Positions 47,901-61,379 of a DNA stretch of 64,000 nt are shown here, one piece after another. Within the stretch, counting starts at the first letter, position 1; each line of letters opens with the position of its first letter. The translations under genes were made by a program, and so were the position numbers. The DNA lies in assembly GCF_047495875.1 (NCBI RefSeq), contig NC_092463.1, forward strand, positions 11,914,622-11,978,621. The letters run 5' to 3'. Below the pieces are notes generated by a model. It made no database searches, was not told the origin of the DNA, and was given only the letters and a program-made list of their open reading frames with translations. The DNA comes from Pithys albifrons albifrons. Taxonomy: Eukaryota; Chordata; Aves; Passeriformes; Thamnophilidae.

Positions 47901-50900
47901 CTGATAAAAATTGGACTTTTCTTACTTACCTCTCCAGATAATGCCTTTTACCTTTTGAAAGATTGTGAACTAATTTCTGGTTAAAAAACAAAACAAGCTA
48001 GAAGAAAAATCAGAAGTGAACTGTCGAAAATGAATGTCTTTTAAAAGCTACTGAGAAACATTGTTTGTGTTTTTTCTTTTAAATTGAGAGATTTTTACTT
48101 TTCAATTAGATTACATGCTTTATGCATATTTGACCTTTTAATAACAAAACCCATAAAATTCTATTGGCTGCCACCACTCACAGTAAAAGTGGAGTTCCAG
48201 TAGAACAATTCTGAAGAACTTTTAAAAGACAAGTTAATGAGCTCAGAATCCCATATTTTCTGTACCATAATATGCAGCAAACATATAAGTCGAGTGGCAA
48301 CTGGGAATAATATGCAGACACCTGTTAACATCTGTTTTCTGTGTATCATTTTCTGTCAAAGCATGACAACCTCATTGTCATACTGACCTTAAATGAAAGT
48401 CACTCATGAACTATGAACAATGAGTCACAGTAATTGCTTGGATCAAGCAGAAGACCAAAAACTCTTGGAGCTGTTCACCTTCAGGACGCACTTTATAGCC
48501 CAGCTTCTTGAACAGATATCTAGGGAGAACTGGAAACGTTTGGCCTCTTTGAGATGAGGAGATGTTGTGCAATGGCATGTTCTTGCTGACTGGTTCTTTT
48601 ATGTGGGTGGAGTTTTGTTGTTCTTATTTTTATTGTTATGGATTGTGAGATGGGGAATTGTTTTTCCATTAGCAAAGGCAAAACAACTGCTTTCAGTGTA
48701 GAATGACCTTTTCGATTATGTACATGAACCACAGACAAAAGAACACAATAAAATACTCTACGGGCAAGCATAGTGAGCTTGACTCACCACTATGTTACTC
48801 CAGTTCTGCACTAGATCAGCTCAACGGAACAAAGATGGAGCTTTACCACTCATACTGTTGGAGAGGAAGGGGTCTCATTCTGACCCTTACCAGAATGCTG
48901 ATTTTCAGAGAATGAGCACTGGTCATTAGTTGTGGAGAGAGAATCATTATCCATTGGGATCAAGAGTATGAAGAAAAACTTGGCCCAGAATACTGAGATG
49001 GAGAATGTATTTCACATCATATGTATATCACATACACAACATGATGTATCCTGACATGACATGGCACGTTCCTCGAAGAATGTTCTGAAAAATTAGACCA
49101 AACAAAAAGTTGCATTTCCTAGTTTGCAATGACCTCCATGATATCAAAGAAGGTGTCAGCACTTTGTTTTACAGAAAATACTTGCATTTATGTCAGTTCT
49201 AGGAAATAGACCTTCTAATGGGTAGTGGCTGACATAACACATATGTCACACTTATCCTTGTTGGGATGTTTTGAGGCTTTCCTTTGAGTAGCTCCCTACC
49301 ACAGAAATAAATCATCTCCTCATGCAGAGCAGATGAACAACAACATGTGAAAAGAGGATTTATGGTTGTGGCTGCTTTTCTAAATGCCTTTGGTGCCCTA
49401 GACTGTAGTTCCATAGTGCCTCCTAGAGGCACTGACTATAGGCAGGAACGCAGGGCGCTACACTGAAGCTGGTATGTTGAGACAGGACACAATGGCAATT
49501 GTGTATTTACCAGCATATTGGCTGATTTCCTCCACAGCTGTTGTGATTTGGGAATCTTTGATTCGTTTAATGCACTAGCAGTGTTCAGTGCTCGGCCTCA
49601 GAACCACTCTAGTGTTAAAAGTGAGTCAGTGCTTTATGGTTTCTGTCTTGCCTTTATTCCCCCATTGTGGATGCTACACTAATAGCTGTGCCTTCCAGGT
49701 GAAAAAAGGAATCCTTGCTTTCCGGGAGATGGCTAATCAAAGTGAGAAGCACGCAGTTCTGTGAAGGTCAATCACAGAGCAGCACTTTGATTGTCAGACT
49801 TGACTACATTGTAAACACTTTTAATCTTCAGTCAAGTTAATGGCTTGCAAACCCCAGACTAATTTGTTTCTGATAACTGATTCCAATAGGGTGTATTCCT
49901 GAACACAAAGCAAGCTGCACACTGACTGTGAAAGCCATGGCTATTCTTCCATCTCTACACAGATGGTTATTCAAAACACTTTCACCTATACTGACACTGA
50001 GTTACTTCCAGTTGGTTAGTGAGTGGTATAGAAAAGAATGTGGAATACGGATTTAAAATAGGATGGAAAAGGATGGGTTTGAACATTCAACCTGTCCCTT
50101 ATTCTGGCACTTGGAATCCAAAAACTATATTTCTAGCATTTACATCATCCAGGCCTTTTTTCTTTAACTTGCCTCATTCAAAGTGGTTGGGGCTGATAGT
50201 ATGTGACACTGTTTTGTACAGACCATTAAACATTTCTGAGATCTGTTAAATCATTTCAGTGTGCTGCAAGGTTTTCAAATACTTTCAGAGAATGACCCAT
50301 TTCTCAACAGAAAAGCTTCCTGTTGGACACATCCCTTCTGTTCACAGCTGCTTACATCACTGCTTCCCATCTGTGGTCCTGTTGTCCATTTGCAGTCACA
50401 TTGTTTCCCTGCTCAATGGGGCATACAGGATAGGACTACTAGGGAAGCAAAAATATTTAAAGTGTCTTCCAACAGTTGTTATTGTGGCAAGTGTTTTGTT
50501 CTTTCTGAACAAAATCTAGTCATGATGGATAAAGCTACAATTAATTTGGCTGCCTTCTAAGTTCACCAGGCTCTTTCTGCTCATGCTTCTCTGCTCCTTT
50601 CTTCCTGTATATCTTGGTTCTTAGCTCCTTCTGGTGCTTCTAGTTCCTGTGGCAGCTCATCTCTTTTTCAATTGTTAATTAGGGTCCTGTTATTAGGATA
50701 CTGTGTTGTTCTCTTGTCTGTCAAGAATCAGAAGAGGCATCTAGACCGTTATCAGGCAATTAAGCGGAAGTGCAAAGCAGAAGCAAAGTCAGTGTAACTG
50801 GATAGCTGAGGTGTAATCCTTGATGGGTGGTATTTATAGTAATAATAAGGATATACTGCTAAGTAGAGGATCAGAAAACATGCAATGATGGGTTGGGATG

Positions 50901-51265
50901 AAGTGTGTGCAATGTATGTAACACCACAATTTTCAATTAAATAGCCTTAAGACATTGTGGCTTTGATTGGACAGGTTTCTTATTTTTCTTTTTTTCCCCC
51001 TCCACACTTAAATAGAGGTTTGACCAGGAGTAGAAGGAGATAGATGGCAAAGCTTTGATCCTGGTGATGCCTTCATATTTGGCAAGAAACCAGTTCTGTC
51101 TAGGTTCATGAGAACATACCAGACTGGTTTTCTTTTTTGATAAAGTCATCATTTGTCACTGAGACTGAAGGGAAGACTAGACTAACCTCTGCATTGGCTC
51201 AGAAAAAAATAGTTCTATTGATCATATCTGCTATACATCTGGTTCTTTGTGCAGACAGATAGTGC

Positions 51266-52012
51266 TGTGTAGGAGAAACAAAAGGGCAAACAAGGCTGTA
51301 TATGGGAATGAGATGCTAGAAAGCAGTGCTGTAGAAAGGGACATGGGGCTCCTGGCCAATGGCAAGTTGAATACGAGTCAGCAGTGCCCTGGCATCCAGG
51401 AGGGCCAACCGTGTCCTGGGGAGCATCAGGCACAGCATCGCCAGCTGGTTGAGGGAGGGGATTGTCCCGCTCTGCTCTGCACTGGGGGGGCCTCACCTTG
51501 AATATTGTGGTAGTTTTGGGCACTACAATATAAGAAAGGTATTGAGCTCTTAGAGAGTGTCCAACAGAGGGCAATGAAGATGGTGAAGGGCCTTGAAGGG
51601 AAGCTGTATGAGGAGTGGCTGAGGTCACTCGGTCTGTTCAACCTGGAGAAGAGGAGACTGAGGTGAGACTTAATTGCAGTTACAACTTCCTCATGAGGGC
51701 AAGAGCAGGGGCAGGCACTGATATCTTCTCTGTGGTGACCAGTGACTGGACCTGAGGGAATGGCCTGAAGTTGTGCGAGAGGAGGTTTAGGTTGGATATT
51801 AGAAAGAGGTTCTTCACTCAGCGGGTGGCTGGGCATTGGAACAAGCTCCCCATGGAAGTGATCATAGCACCAAGCCTGACAGAGTTCAAGAAGCATTTGG
51901 AAGATACTCTCAGGCACATGGTCTGACTCTTGGGAATGGGTGCAGGACTAAGAGTTTGATTCAATGATCCTTGTGGGTCCCTTCCTACTCAGCTTTTTCT
52001 GTGGTTCTGTAA
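51266..52012 (+). mobile_element. CR1 LINE, 3' end of ORF2 plus tail
   Basis: This is a 5'-truncated CR1. From about 51300 it follows the family: GAAAGGGACATGGGGCTCC, GTCAGCAGTGCCCTGG, CGTGTCCTGGGGAGCATCAG, GCATCGCCAGCTGGTTGAGG, CTTGAATATTGTGG, GAGAGTGTCCAACAGAGGGC, GGAGAAGAGGAGACTGAGG, TTAGGTTGGATATTAGAAAG and GGGCATTGGAACAAGC. It closes with GGTCCCTTCCTACTC and TTCTGTGGTTCTGT at 51998-52012. Many stops and indels interrupt the frame. A run of G and small deletions suggest decay since insertion. The 5' limit is approximate. Confidence 0.95.
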
Positions 52013-55000
52013 TTGGGTAAGAATAGAGTCCAAATGCAGATTCAGTTTTGAATATATGAGCAAAACCCAACCAATATAGAGAATGTGTAGTGTATGAAAG
52101 CTGTCTGTGTGTGAAACCAGATGGGTTTGTAGCTGAAACAATTCTGCTTCTCAGGATGTCAAAAATCTGCCCTGACTGAGTACAGCCTACTCTGAAGGGG
52201 TGTTCTTCAAGCAATTCTAGGTCTTGGGCCAATCTCAGGTTTCCCCTGGAGCAGCTTGTTGCTGAACAATGAAATGAACTTACTTTTCCTAACACCGAAT
52301 GTGTTAAAATTTCCTTCTTGCTGGAAACAGAGATGCCATGTTTTGACTCCTGCTTCAAATGAAGACTTGTTTGGAAATGTGATAAGCTCCTCCCTGCAGA
52401 GCAGAATGTTCAAGTTTTTATCAGCTGTTGCAGAACTCTTTGGCAGTGGAGACTGCACGCCAGATCAATGCCTCAAGGGCAAGAGAGACACATCAAGTCA
52501 TGTAAGCAGACCATCTCACAACTTCTCCTGTAGGCTTGCTCTTCCCTAACAAATGATTGCATTTTAAAAAAAATTGGTATTTTTTCTTTTCCTAAAGCAA
52601 GTTAGTGAGCATACAGTAATTATCTTGCCACTGAAGTTGAAACAAGGTGGCTAAAATATCTGCAAGTATGTGAAGTCAGAATTATGCCCTAGCATTGTAT
52701 TGATCTCCTCTAACTTAGTTGTAAGTGTTGAACAATAGATTAACTAATGTGAGCCATTCATTCTATAATACAAGTGTGCTTCTTATTTTCAGTTAAGGCA
52801 ATTTTAAGAACCATCATTGTGTCATTCCCTTAAGCTCAAAGAAGGAATCTGAACGGTTTGGGCATTACAAAATAGTGTATTTTTATTCTTTGAAATTGAG
52901 TTGAGGATGGCATTTGAATACAAACTTCATATGCTGAACTGTGTCTGCCATTGAGACTGGCAGGTATAAGCCAGCACCTATAAGGCACCCATAGTAGTGG
53001 CTAAAGGGCAGGTGGAATATACTCCTTTACTGAGTGTCTGCTGAAGTGCTTTTGCTTTGAGACTGGAGGTGACATACTTTTCCAAGTTCTCCAAACAAAG
53101 AATTTGCTGTTACCTCTCTGAACTTCACAGCACTGATTTGGAAGAACTGTCCATTAAATCATCTTCAGTCAACTAACTGACTCATCTTGTTTTAATGGGA
53201 TCACTTTCAAAACTCCTTCTGAAAAAATATCATTGTAAATTTTCCATTTAGGAAGTGTTGTCTATGCAATTTCAGATATTTCCCTCAAAGATAGTGTAAT
53301 TACTGTTTTCTTTATATGCCTAATTGCAAATTTATCTGTAAAAAAAATCATGTTACCATCATCCAGTTTCAGGCATGCCTTGTATTCCACCATCGAGGCT
53401 GTTGGCATTTTAAAAAAAGCTGCAGAGTTAAGAAAAAAAAATCTCAAATAAGATATGGCACATTTATTTATGGTGCCGTCATGCACCTTTAGAAAGAATT
53501 ATGGGGTCTGTCCATCTGTCTATGAAATTAAGTGATGAAGTGTGTCTGTGATCTGTTGGTAAAGACTTGGTTTTGTTATCAGAATTTATGCAGGTAAGTG
53601 TATGTGTTTCAAAGGTAAAGTTTTGTGTTTATGAGTCATTCTTCTGTGAATTCATTCTTTTCCATAATGAAGCATCTGTCTGAGAGTACAGCTTTCCCTG
53701 AGTTAAACAAGATCATCAGTATCCAGAACAATTTTCCCTGGAAGTTTTTCAGCACTGCAGAGATGGAGAGGTCCCTTGGAAGCTCTTCCTGCTGATACGT
53801 AAGTCGGGCTGTTGAGAGCTCTTTGCCATGTGTTTTTGTAACTCCCATAATCTCTAAACCACACTTATGTGGTCAAAGTATAGCTGAAACGGAAAGGAGC
53901 GTTTGTGAGTCTATGACTGGACTAGTTGCAGTTTCACAGAAGAAAACCAGCTTTATCTCTCTAATCCTTCTGCTGGCAGACAGGACATGAAAAACGAAGG
54001 TAAGACACTGTACCTATTTACTGCTTAATTTTTCCCCATAAATTCTAACCTTGTGGTTAGAAAACCCAGCAAAATCCAATAATTCTCAAATGTAAATAAC
54101 TGGAAAAATAATACTCCAGAGTGCAAGAGCTTGTAAGTATCCAAACCCTAAATATGTTAACACAGCTGCATGTCATGTGATCCACTGCAGTTCTGACACA
54201 AAAATATGTGAAATGTTTGAAAATGTCCAGAATACTGCAAATTTCTGATGATCCCCTAACTGAACAAGAGCAAAGCAACTGTTAAAAAGTGGAATGAATG
54301 GAGAGTTGTGCTGAAATGATATAAACAGCCCTTTTCTTTAGCTCGTATTTAAAAGCTCCAGCTACAGCCCTCCCACAGTAATGCTGTGTACTCTAGAGAT
54401 CTTGCAATGCTTTCTGAATGTATTACTCTGCCTACAAGTGATCCAGCTGTGTTTCAGGTCATTTTCATGATCTGTTTGGTTTTTTGAGAAGGTCACTGTG
54501 CCACAGTTCAGTGAGAGGCAATGTCTTCAGATGGTGCTTAACAAGGTAGCTGCAACAAGAAACATTGTGACTGTGCGAGTGTGGTATTACAAATAGTTTA
54601 AATGCTGTTGCTGGTTAGCTAGCATCTTCTCTATCTTTATCCTGTATGTTCTGAATGTAGCTCGATGACTGAAACCATTTATGTCTCCTGGGCAATGGGT
54701 AAAGTTCTGAGCACTCCAGCTATGTCCTCAGCATAGCCAGGTCCCCTGGTAGGAAAAGTGGTGTTGAGAATACCAACTGCGTTTGCAGCATTTGGAAATT
54801 GAAATTCATCATCAGTCAAGAAGCTTGCCAGTACATTTTGAATGCCTAAAGTGAAGTGAAAAGCACAATAAAACTCGCAAAAACATGGCAGAAAACAATG
54901 ACAATTGCTTATAGAAGTATTAATGGAATTTATTCAGTCATAAATGTTATCTACATGCCAGTTCTTTCAAAGCCATGGTGATTTTTCCACTTAGCTACTC

Positions 55001-55565
55001 TTTAGTAATAAACCTAATAAGCTTCTGCAAATAGCTGCTTGCCCCAGAGCAATAGATGCAGGCTTCAACTATAATGGTAACTGTGGGAGATTACCAGTTA
55101 AGCCTCCATAAAAAAAGAACAAAGGAAATTCAAGGGTATTTAGTAATATTTAAAATTAATTTTAGTTCCATGGAATTTAAAAAACATTTCCATGTGTTGA
55201 TACTTTCAAACAAAAAATAGCACTACTGTCACTTTTTCTTTTTTTTTCTTTTCAATATATTTCTTTCTAATCTCCACTACTTGTAAAAATGTCTTTTCTT
55301 GGTTTAATCCAGTTTGCCATTTGCTAAAAGGTGTCTTGTGAAGAAAAATTTTTTACTTCATGAAATTTCTGTCTGTCATACTTTTAACCTGTGATGATGA
55401 AAATAGGATGTCTCCCCCAACTTATTTGGTACATTCAAAGAAAATGTTGCCAAAATATATGGCTGATGGTGTTGGCTTTTATTTGGTTTTAATTGATTTT
55501 TCTCTGTCTCTTCCTGGAAAAACCATACTTGGAATTAAAATTTCAACAAGCTCAGGTGTATACCT
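52013..55565. other. gene-free stretch, nothing recognised
   Basis: It is unique-looking AT-rich sequence between CR1 elements. A segment at 53940-53999 has an acceptor, a donor and one open frame of 20 codons; it is listed as a finding, not as a gene. Nothing else is recognisable. Confidence 0.65.
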
Positions 55566-55655
55566 ATGGCATTTAGTTGACAAGCCAAAGTTGGGTCAAG
55601 GGTTGGACTTGATCTCAGAGGTCTTTTCCAACCTGTTTAATTTGGTGATTCTGTG
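55566..55655 (+). mobile_element. CR1 LINE, 3' tail only
   Basis: Only the last ~90 bases of a CR1 are present: GGCATTTAGTTGACAAGCC, GGGTTGGACTTGATCTCAGA, GGTCTTTTCCAACCTG and GATTCTGTGG. This matches the avian CR1 end, which reads GGTTGGACTTGATGATCTTAGAGG...AACCTAAATGATTCTATG. It is a severely 5'-truncated insertion separated by about 150 bases from the next copy, in the same orientation. Confidence 0.88.
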
Positions 55656-55815
55656 GAGGTAGGATGTGTGTCTTCTGGGACAGGAACAGCTTTGATTAAT
55701 CCAGTTATTCAGCAAGTGTGACTAAAATTACCTAAAAATGCCCAGTATTCCTTCTGTGTCATATTAGAAATCATTGTGTTTGATAAATGTATTTAAAATA
55801 CATTTTTCTGCTACT
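55656..55815. other. short spacer between two CR1 tails
   Basis: About 160 bases with no recognisable content separate two same-orientation CR1 3' ends. It may be plain target sequence or a highly decayed part of either copy. Confidence 0.5.
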
Positions 55816-56427
55816 ATCACTGCCAAGAATCCTGGGCTGCATCAATAGCAGCGTGGCCAGCAGGTTGAAGGAGGCAATTCTCCCCCTCTTCTCTGCTTTT
55901 GTGAGACCCCACCTGTAGTACTGCCTCCAGCTCTGTTGTCCCCAACATAAGAAGGACATGGAACTGTTGGAGCAAGTCCAGAGGCAGCGACAAAGATGAT
56001 AAAAGGTCTGGGGCACCTTCTCTATGAAAACAGACTGAGAAAGTTGGGGCTGTTGAGCCTGGAGAAGAGAAGGTTGCATGGAGACCTCATAGCAACATTT
56101 CAGTACCTGAAGAGAGCCTACAGGGAAGCTGGAGAGGGACTCTTTTTCAGGAACTGTAGGGGTAGAACAAGAAGTAATGGGTAAAAACTGAAAGAGAAGA
56201 AATTTAGGTTAGGTATTAGGAAGAAATATTTTCCTGTGAGGGTTCTTAGACACTGGAACAGGTTGCCCTGTGAATGTCCCAACCTTGGTAGTGTTCAAGG
56301 CCAGGCTCTATAAGGCCTTGAGCAACCTGGTCTAGTGGGAGGTGACCCTGCACATGGCAGGAGGGTTGGGAAAAATATCTTTAAGATCTATTCCAACTCC
56401 TTAACATTCTGTGATTCTATGATTATG
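55816..56427 (+). mobile_element. CR1 LINE, 3' end of ORF2 plus tail
   Basis: This is one of the best preserved CR1 copies in the window. It starts at AATCCTGGGCTGCATCAATAG (family ILGCI) and reads through RPHL-like and LLEQVQRQR-like codons. It then has a long in-frame piece with GLGHLLYENRLRKLGLLSLE, RRLHGDLIATFQYLKRAYRE and GRTRSNG, where a stop codon follows. KKFRLGIRKKYF and LRHWNRLP follow, and it ends with ATTCTGTGATTCTATGATT at 56407-56426. It lacks the endonuclease and RT catalytic core, so it cannot move on its own. The 3' octamer tail is diagnostic. Confidence 0.96.
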
Positions 56428-59400
56428 GCGTCTCAACCGATCTACAATGCTTACCAAACAGAAGGAACATTTCCCTCAAACCTTCATGAATTCAGGTATT
56501 TGACTTTACATTTTGCTGCTTGTCCAGCAAATGTCTTGTGGAAATAGTGCCAAGATGCAGAAAAGAGCATAGATTGTAGAAATGAATGGGAATGGCATGA
56601 AGGCTGGATTTTCTCCAGAACTTTTCTGTAAACCAGACAGCTGATCTTCTGAGCTGCAGCGCCTTAAGGCTTTAGGTATAAGCATTTTCAGATATGAGTA
56701 CTACCATGGGTATATGTGTGACCAACTCTATTCTTAGTACATAATAACTTTTATCTAGAAAAGCTTGGTATTGCATTTACCAGATATTTTGCTTTGCCAG
56801 GATATTCCTGTTTGAAGAACTTATTCTGTCTCAAAAGTGTGTGTATATTTTCTTGGACAATAAGAGAGAATATTAGTGTCAAAATGGTCACTTCTGGCAT
56901 TGAGCAAATTATTTAGGATAATTTGATTCTTATCTACCAGAAAATTTAATGTGAGAATACTGGGAAGGGAGGCAGACCTTCTACCTCCTGTCTGCATTGA
57001 TGGATGCCAGGGTTAAATTCTGGTCTCTGCTCTGGAGATTTAGATCCTGCTATCCTGCCTCTTATGACAGGACATGAACAAGTAGCAGCACTGAGATCTA
57101 CTGCAATGTGTTCTCAATTGTTCCTCTTTACAATTTTTGCTTCAGAGGAGCAGTCTATGAGGCTGATGTCCTTTCTGCTAGGGGCATGTGCTAATCAACT
57201 GGCTTTAAATGTGTTCTCAGTGCTGCACATGAAGTGAACCATTTACAATGCAAGGGATAAGAACATGCCTCACAGTCCTCCAATAACACAAAGGAAGTTG
57301 GATCGTAGTTCAAACCCTGACATGTCCAATCAAGACAGGAGTTTGAATTTGTGTTCCTAACTCACATGAGTATCCTAACAATTACTCTTTGTATAATTCC
57401 AGAATGGATCTGGTCCAATAAACCACTTCATACAAACTACTTCAGTGATAGCTGAGAGTCAATGAGCAATAGACTAAGAATAATTCTCCAACCGGATGTT
57501 AATGGCATTCACTTTGGAAGTTGTGGCAAACCCTGCTACAGTCAACACAGTAGGAAGGAGATTTCCTTAGTATAGCACAGAGAGAACAATCCTTTTGCAA
57601 CAGTTTTGTATATCTTGTATCATATTTCCTTGTCTTTTATGTTTACATTTACCAAATGTTTGGATTTTCCAAAAATGTTTCTGCTTGGAAAACATGGAAC
57701 ATTTCATGTTAAACAAAGTGCAGTGAGCTGGGTGGGGATGGTAGGGGGTTTTAATGTGGAAACCTGGAAAAATTGTGAATTTGGTTCAGTTTGAACTAAC
57801 ATTCTCTTTCAACTGTTTCGCTTGACAGCTTAACTGAAAAAACAGTTATTGGACAGCCCTAAGCCCTCCTTTGCAGCTGGACCCTTGTGTTTTTACTAGG
57901 AAAATTGTAGCATTAGTCCCTGGAGCTGTTCATGCATGGTACAGAGACATGAAATGGGAATCCTACTAAAATTTAGGGTTGTTGGAATTTTTTTGGAAAT
58001 GGAGAACTCTAAAATGAGATTGAATAATGGCATCCACAGTATGTGCACTACTGGACTCTCCAAAGACTCATTGTTACTTTCACAAATTCCTTCTCTCATT
58101 CATTTGTCAAAAAGATACCTCTGATGTACATCCTTATGGGAAAAACTAGGAGGAAAGCTCTTTACTTGTGTGCATTGTTAACTGGGAACAGAGACATTCT
58201 TTTTTTTTAACTTGTTCATTCCATGATGTAATGAGAACATTTTAAACCAGGACAAGCAAATTGCAAGTGCCAAGCTTTTTCCTAGATGCTGCTTATAATC
58301 AAACACACCCATACACGCTTTTAAATACCTCATAATTAAACATGCAAAAATGGAGACTTAATTTGAACATGTAAATTAATCACATGTTGTAACAATGGAA
58401 ATTCATAACTGAAAATCCATTAGCAGACAGCGCTGTTCCTCATTCTTTTGTTTACATGTTTATACTAATCACTCAATAGGATTTTTTGGTGCATGTCCCC
58501 CTTTGAAAATTAATTCTGTATCAACTTAGGAGATGTGTTCCCATTTCTGTTGTATAGCTTTGCTCTATAAATGCAAGTAATTGCAAATTAAGCCCCAAAT
58601 ATCTGAAGAACAGCAGGAGTGACTATTATTTGATGTATGATGCACATCATGTCATTTCTGTGTCACTACTCTAGGGGTTAAATGAGTATCATGTTTTGGA
58701 CATCTTAGGAAAATAATAAACAATGTAGCTCATCCAAAAAACATCTGCTGATTTTTTTTTGTTTTGTAAATAGAAGACAAACATATTTAAAATGTGTTTT
58801 CAATTGTCTGCTAAGAAGGAAGTTTACATAAACCCCACCTTTTTATCCTGAAAAAAAATTATAAATTTACCTTTTGTGGCAATGTAGAAAAAGCCAGAAT
58901 TTATCCACATTGTGTATTAAGCAAGTAAAAAACTCAGTTGCTGTGGTGGGCTACATTAAACATAGCTGGATGAGAATGAGGTCAGTGAGTGAACACAAGC
59001 TGTGGTCCTCAGAGCTACTGTGCATGCACATTGCCTTAAAGATGTTTACCAAATAGAAGTCTGTACTTGCCTGTGTATTTCAGAGCATGTGCATGATAGA
59101 GCAAGAAGCTTTGCCCAACAAACATTTGTGAAACATCCTTTACACATTTGCATTTCAGTTGAACACCAGCAGCACTTCTATTGATAGGGTTTACCTCGGT
59201 CTGCTTGAATCAGACTTCACTGTATGCCTTGGGCTCTTTATCATGTAATGGGGAGCCTGGTCAGTAAAGCCTTTTTCATTAACTTGGAACAGGCCTGGGA
59301 ATTCCCCTTTGTTAGCTAGTGCTTACTCAGCTGAAAATATTGCCTTGAACTTTCTCACCCATGCAGGAGAAGTTCTTCACAACTGAACCTTTTCTCTTTT

Positions 59401-60310
59401 TATTGTATAAATCCAGTTTGATCTCAGTGTCTGGCTTCTTAAGGTACTATGCATCTGTCTTGTGTTCTTGGCTTCATGCCATCTTCATGTTACACCTCCC
59501 AGTAGGTCAGCCACTTCCACACTGTTTTTTTATTAATCCCTTTTAAATAACCATTGATTTTATGGTGCTACTTCTAGGAAATACCCCTTCAGTAATGTCT
59601 CTGAATTGCTTAGTGCCTAAAATGTTGCTGTATGCATCTTAAGCTTTAAAAAACCCATATTACCCTATTCTGTATAGTAGCATCATGTCTACAGACACTA
59701 TGATGAATTATGATGAAAACAAGGAGGATTTTTTAAAGAAAAGCTTCTTACCTTCTTGCAAAAGAGGCACTAAATTCTGTTTGAAAGCACTCGGACATAC
59801 ATCAGAGCTTGGACTGATCAACCTGGGGTCTAAATAATGAGGAAGAGCCATGTTGTGACAAAAAGCATGAAGATAGGAAAGCATTTATAAAAATGCAGCA
59901 AACAGCTTTGTGGTAATTAGTGGAAAGGAGGTCACAGACTGTCTTTCTGTCCTACATGAACCTTTTCTTTATTATTGTGGTATGACAGAATATGGCTCTG
60001 AGTTTTTAGTGGACTAGTACAATTTTTCAGTTGTTTCTCCTTTCTCTTTTCTCACAGTTAGATGCGACTTAAATTCCTAAACTCGAAACCCCCAAAAATT
60101 CAACCCACAAGCCTCAGTGGCATTTGGAGTTTATGTATTCTTTAACCAAAGGCCTTTACATAACCAGATACTGGTACATTCCTTAGTGAAATTCTTGAAG
60201 CTTTGGACTTAACCACTGCTTCTTGCAGTGATGTGCTTGAAAAAATGTCAACTATGTAGCTGTAATGGAAGGCTGTGGAGTTGAGGTATGTCCATTTTCT
60301 CAAAGTGACA

Positions 60311-60342
60311 GATGGATGTCAAGGCCTAGATTGACATCCATC
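60311..60342. repeat. perfect 12-base inverted repeat (hairpin)
   Basis: GATGGATGTCAA (60311-60322) is exactly complementary to TTGACATCCATC (60331-60342), with an 8-base loop GGCCTAGA. The stem does not extend further in either direction. It is too short for a typical microRNA precursor and there is no T run after it. Confidence 0.9.
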
Positions 60343-61379
60343 AGGGTTCTGCCTCCAACTTGAAGAGTCCTGTGATGACATCAGAATGTTGTCATCCATG
60401 TTTAAACATTATTTTCTTCTAGCCTTTATAGTAGAGAAAAGCTAAAGATATGGCATGAATGAATCTGCTACAGAGGTATCTGCTGGAGTAAGCAGAGAAC
60501 ATTAAAGCTGTGTGAGTTGAGAATTGCCTCAGGGATTTTTCATAGTTTATTAATTCTGAAACCTTTCTGCTGCCTACAGCAGTGGACTTGGATGTGCATG
60601 GGAGAAGTTCTCTGAATTATAGTCAGAGACTTGATTTCTGAGAGCACAGAAAGGAAAAATGCAGCAAAATCCTTGTTGGAAGGAGAGATACAAAAGTGCT
60701 TAAAGGGACTTGAGAGCAAAGGAAACACACAAAGGGTTTACAAGCCTGGAGTTAAACAGAAATAAGTAGGATTTAGATATGTACTTAGAAAAAATAATCC
60801 TGAAAAGGAAGAGAACAACCTCCCTTTCCACCCCAAATCAAAATGGAACACTATTAAAATGTTCTTAAAGTTGTTCTTAAAGTATTTAGTTTCTTCTAAT
60901 AACACTCATGATACACTGTGCAGTCCAACATGATTCTGTGTGTATTGGCAAAGCACAGTAGTTTTTTTGTATACTCAATCTTCATCTAAGTGTGTTTCAG
61001 ACCTATGTGTGATAAACCTCATTTGCTAAGTATGGGAGTTTGATCCACTACAAAACAGCAGTTGTTTATCTTCAGGTAATAAATCAAAATGATATAGAGA
61101 TGTCAGATTTCTTGACTATTAATTGTCTTGTGGTGTATTTCTCTTAAGCATGATGCTAATGAGAAATCTCATTGTCAGAACCTCTTTACTGAACTATTTC
61201 TGAAACCTTGTGATTAATTTTCTTCTAAATCATCTATATAATCTACCTCACCATTCAGTTTATTATGGAAAACTATTGGGAGCACCCAGAAATAAAATCC
61301 AAGACTAGGCCTTTCATTCCTGTATTTTTGGTGATATTTTGTTCAGGTATCCTGAATGGGAACATCATCAAGAAGTGTA

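Larger units (their letters stand above)
40906..51265. other. gene-free stretch with old SINE relic
   Basis: No gene is supportable. It holds a MIR-like SINE at 41175-41391, an AT-rich alternating tract at 44891-44936 and several isolated TGACTTCAGTGG-like cores (41475, 43195, 44638). The stretch 44090-44175 has a good acceptor and a fair donor but stops in all three frames. Confidence 0.65.
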
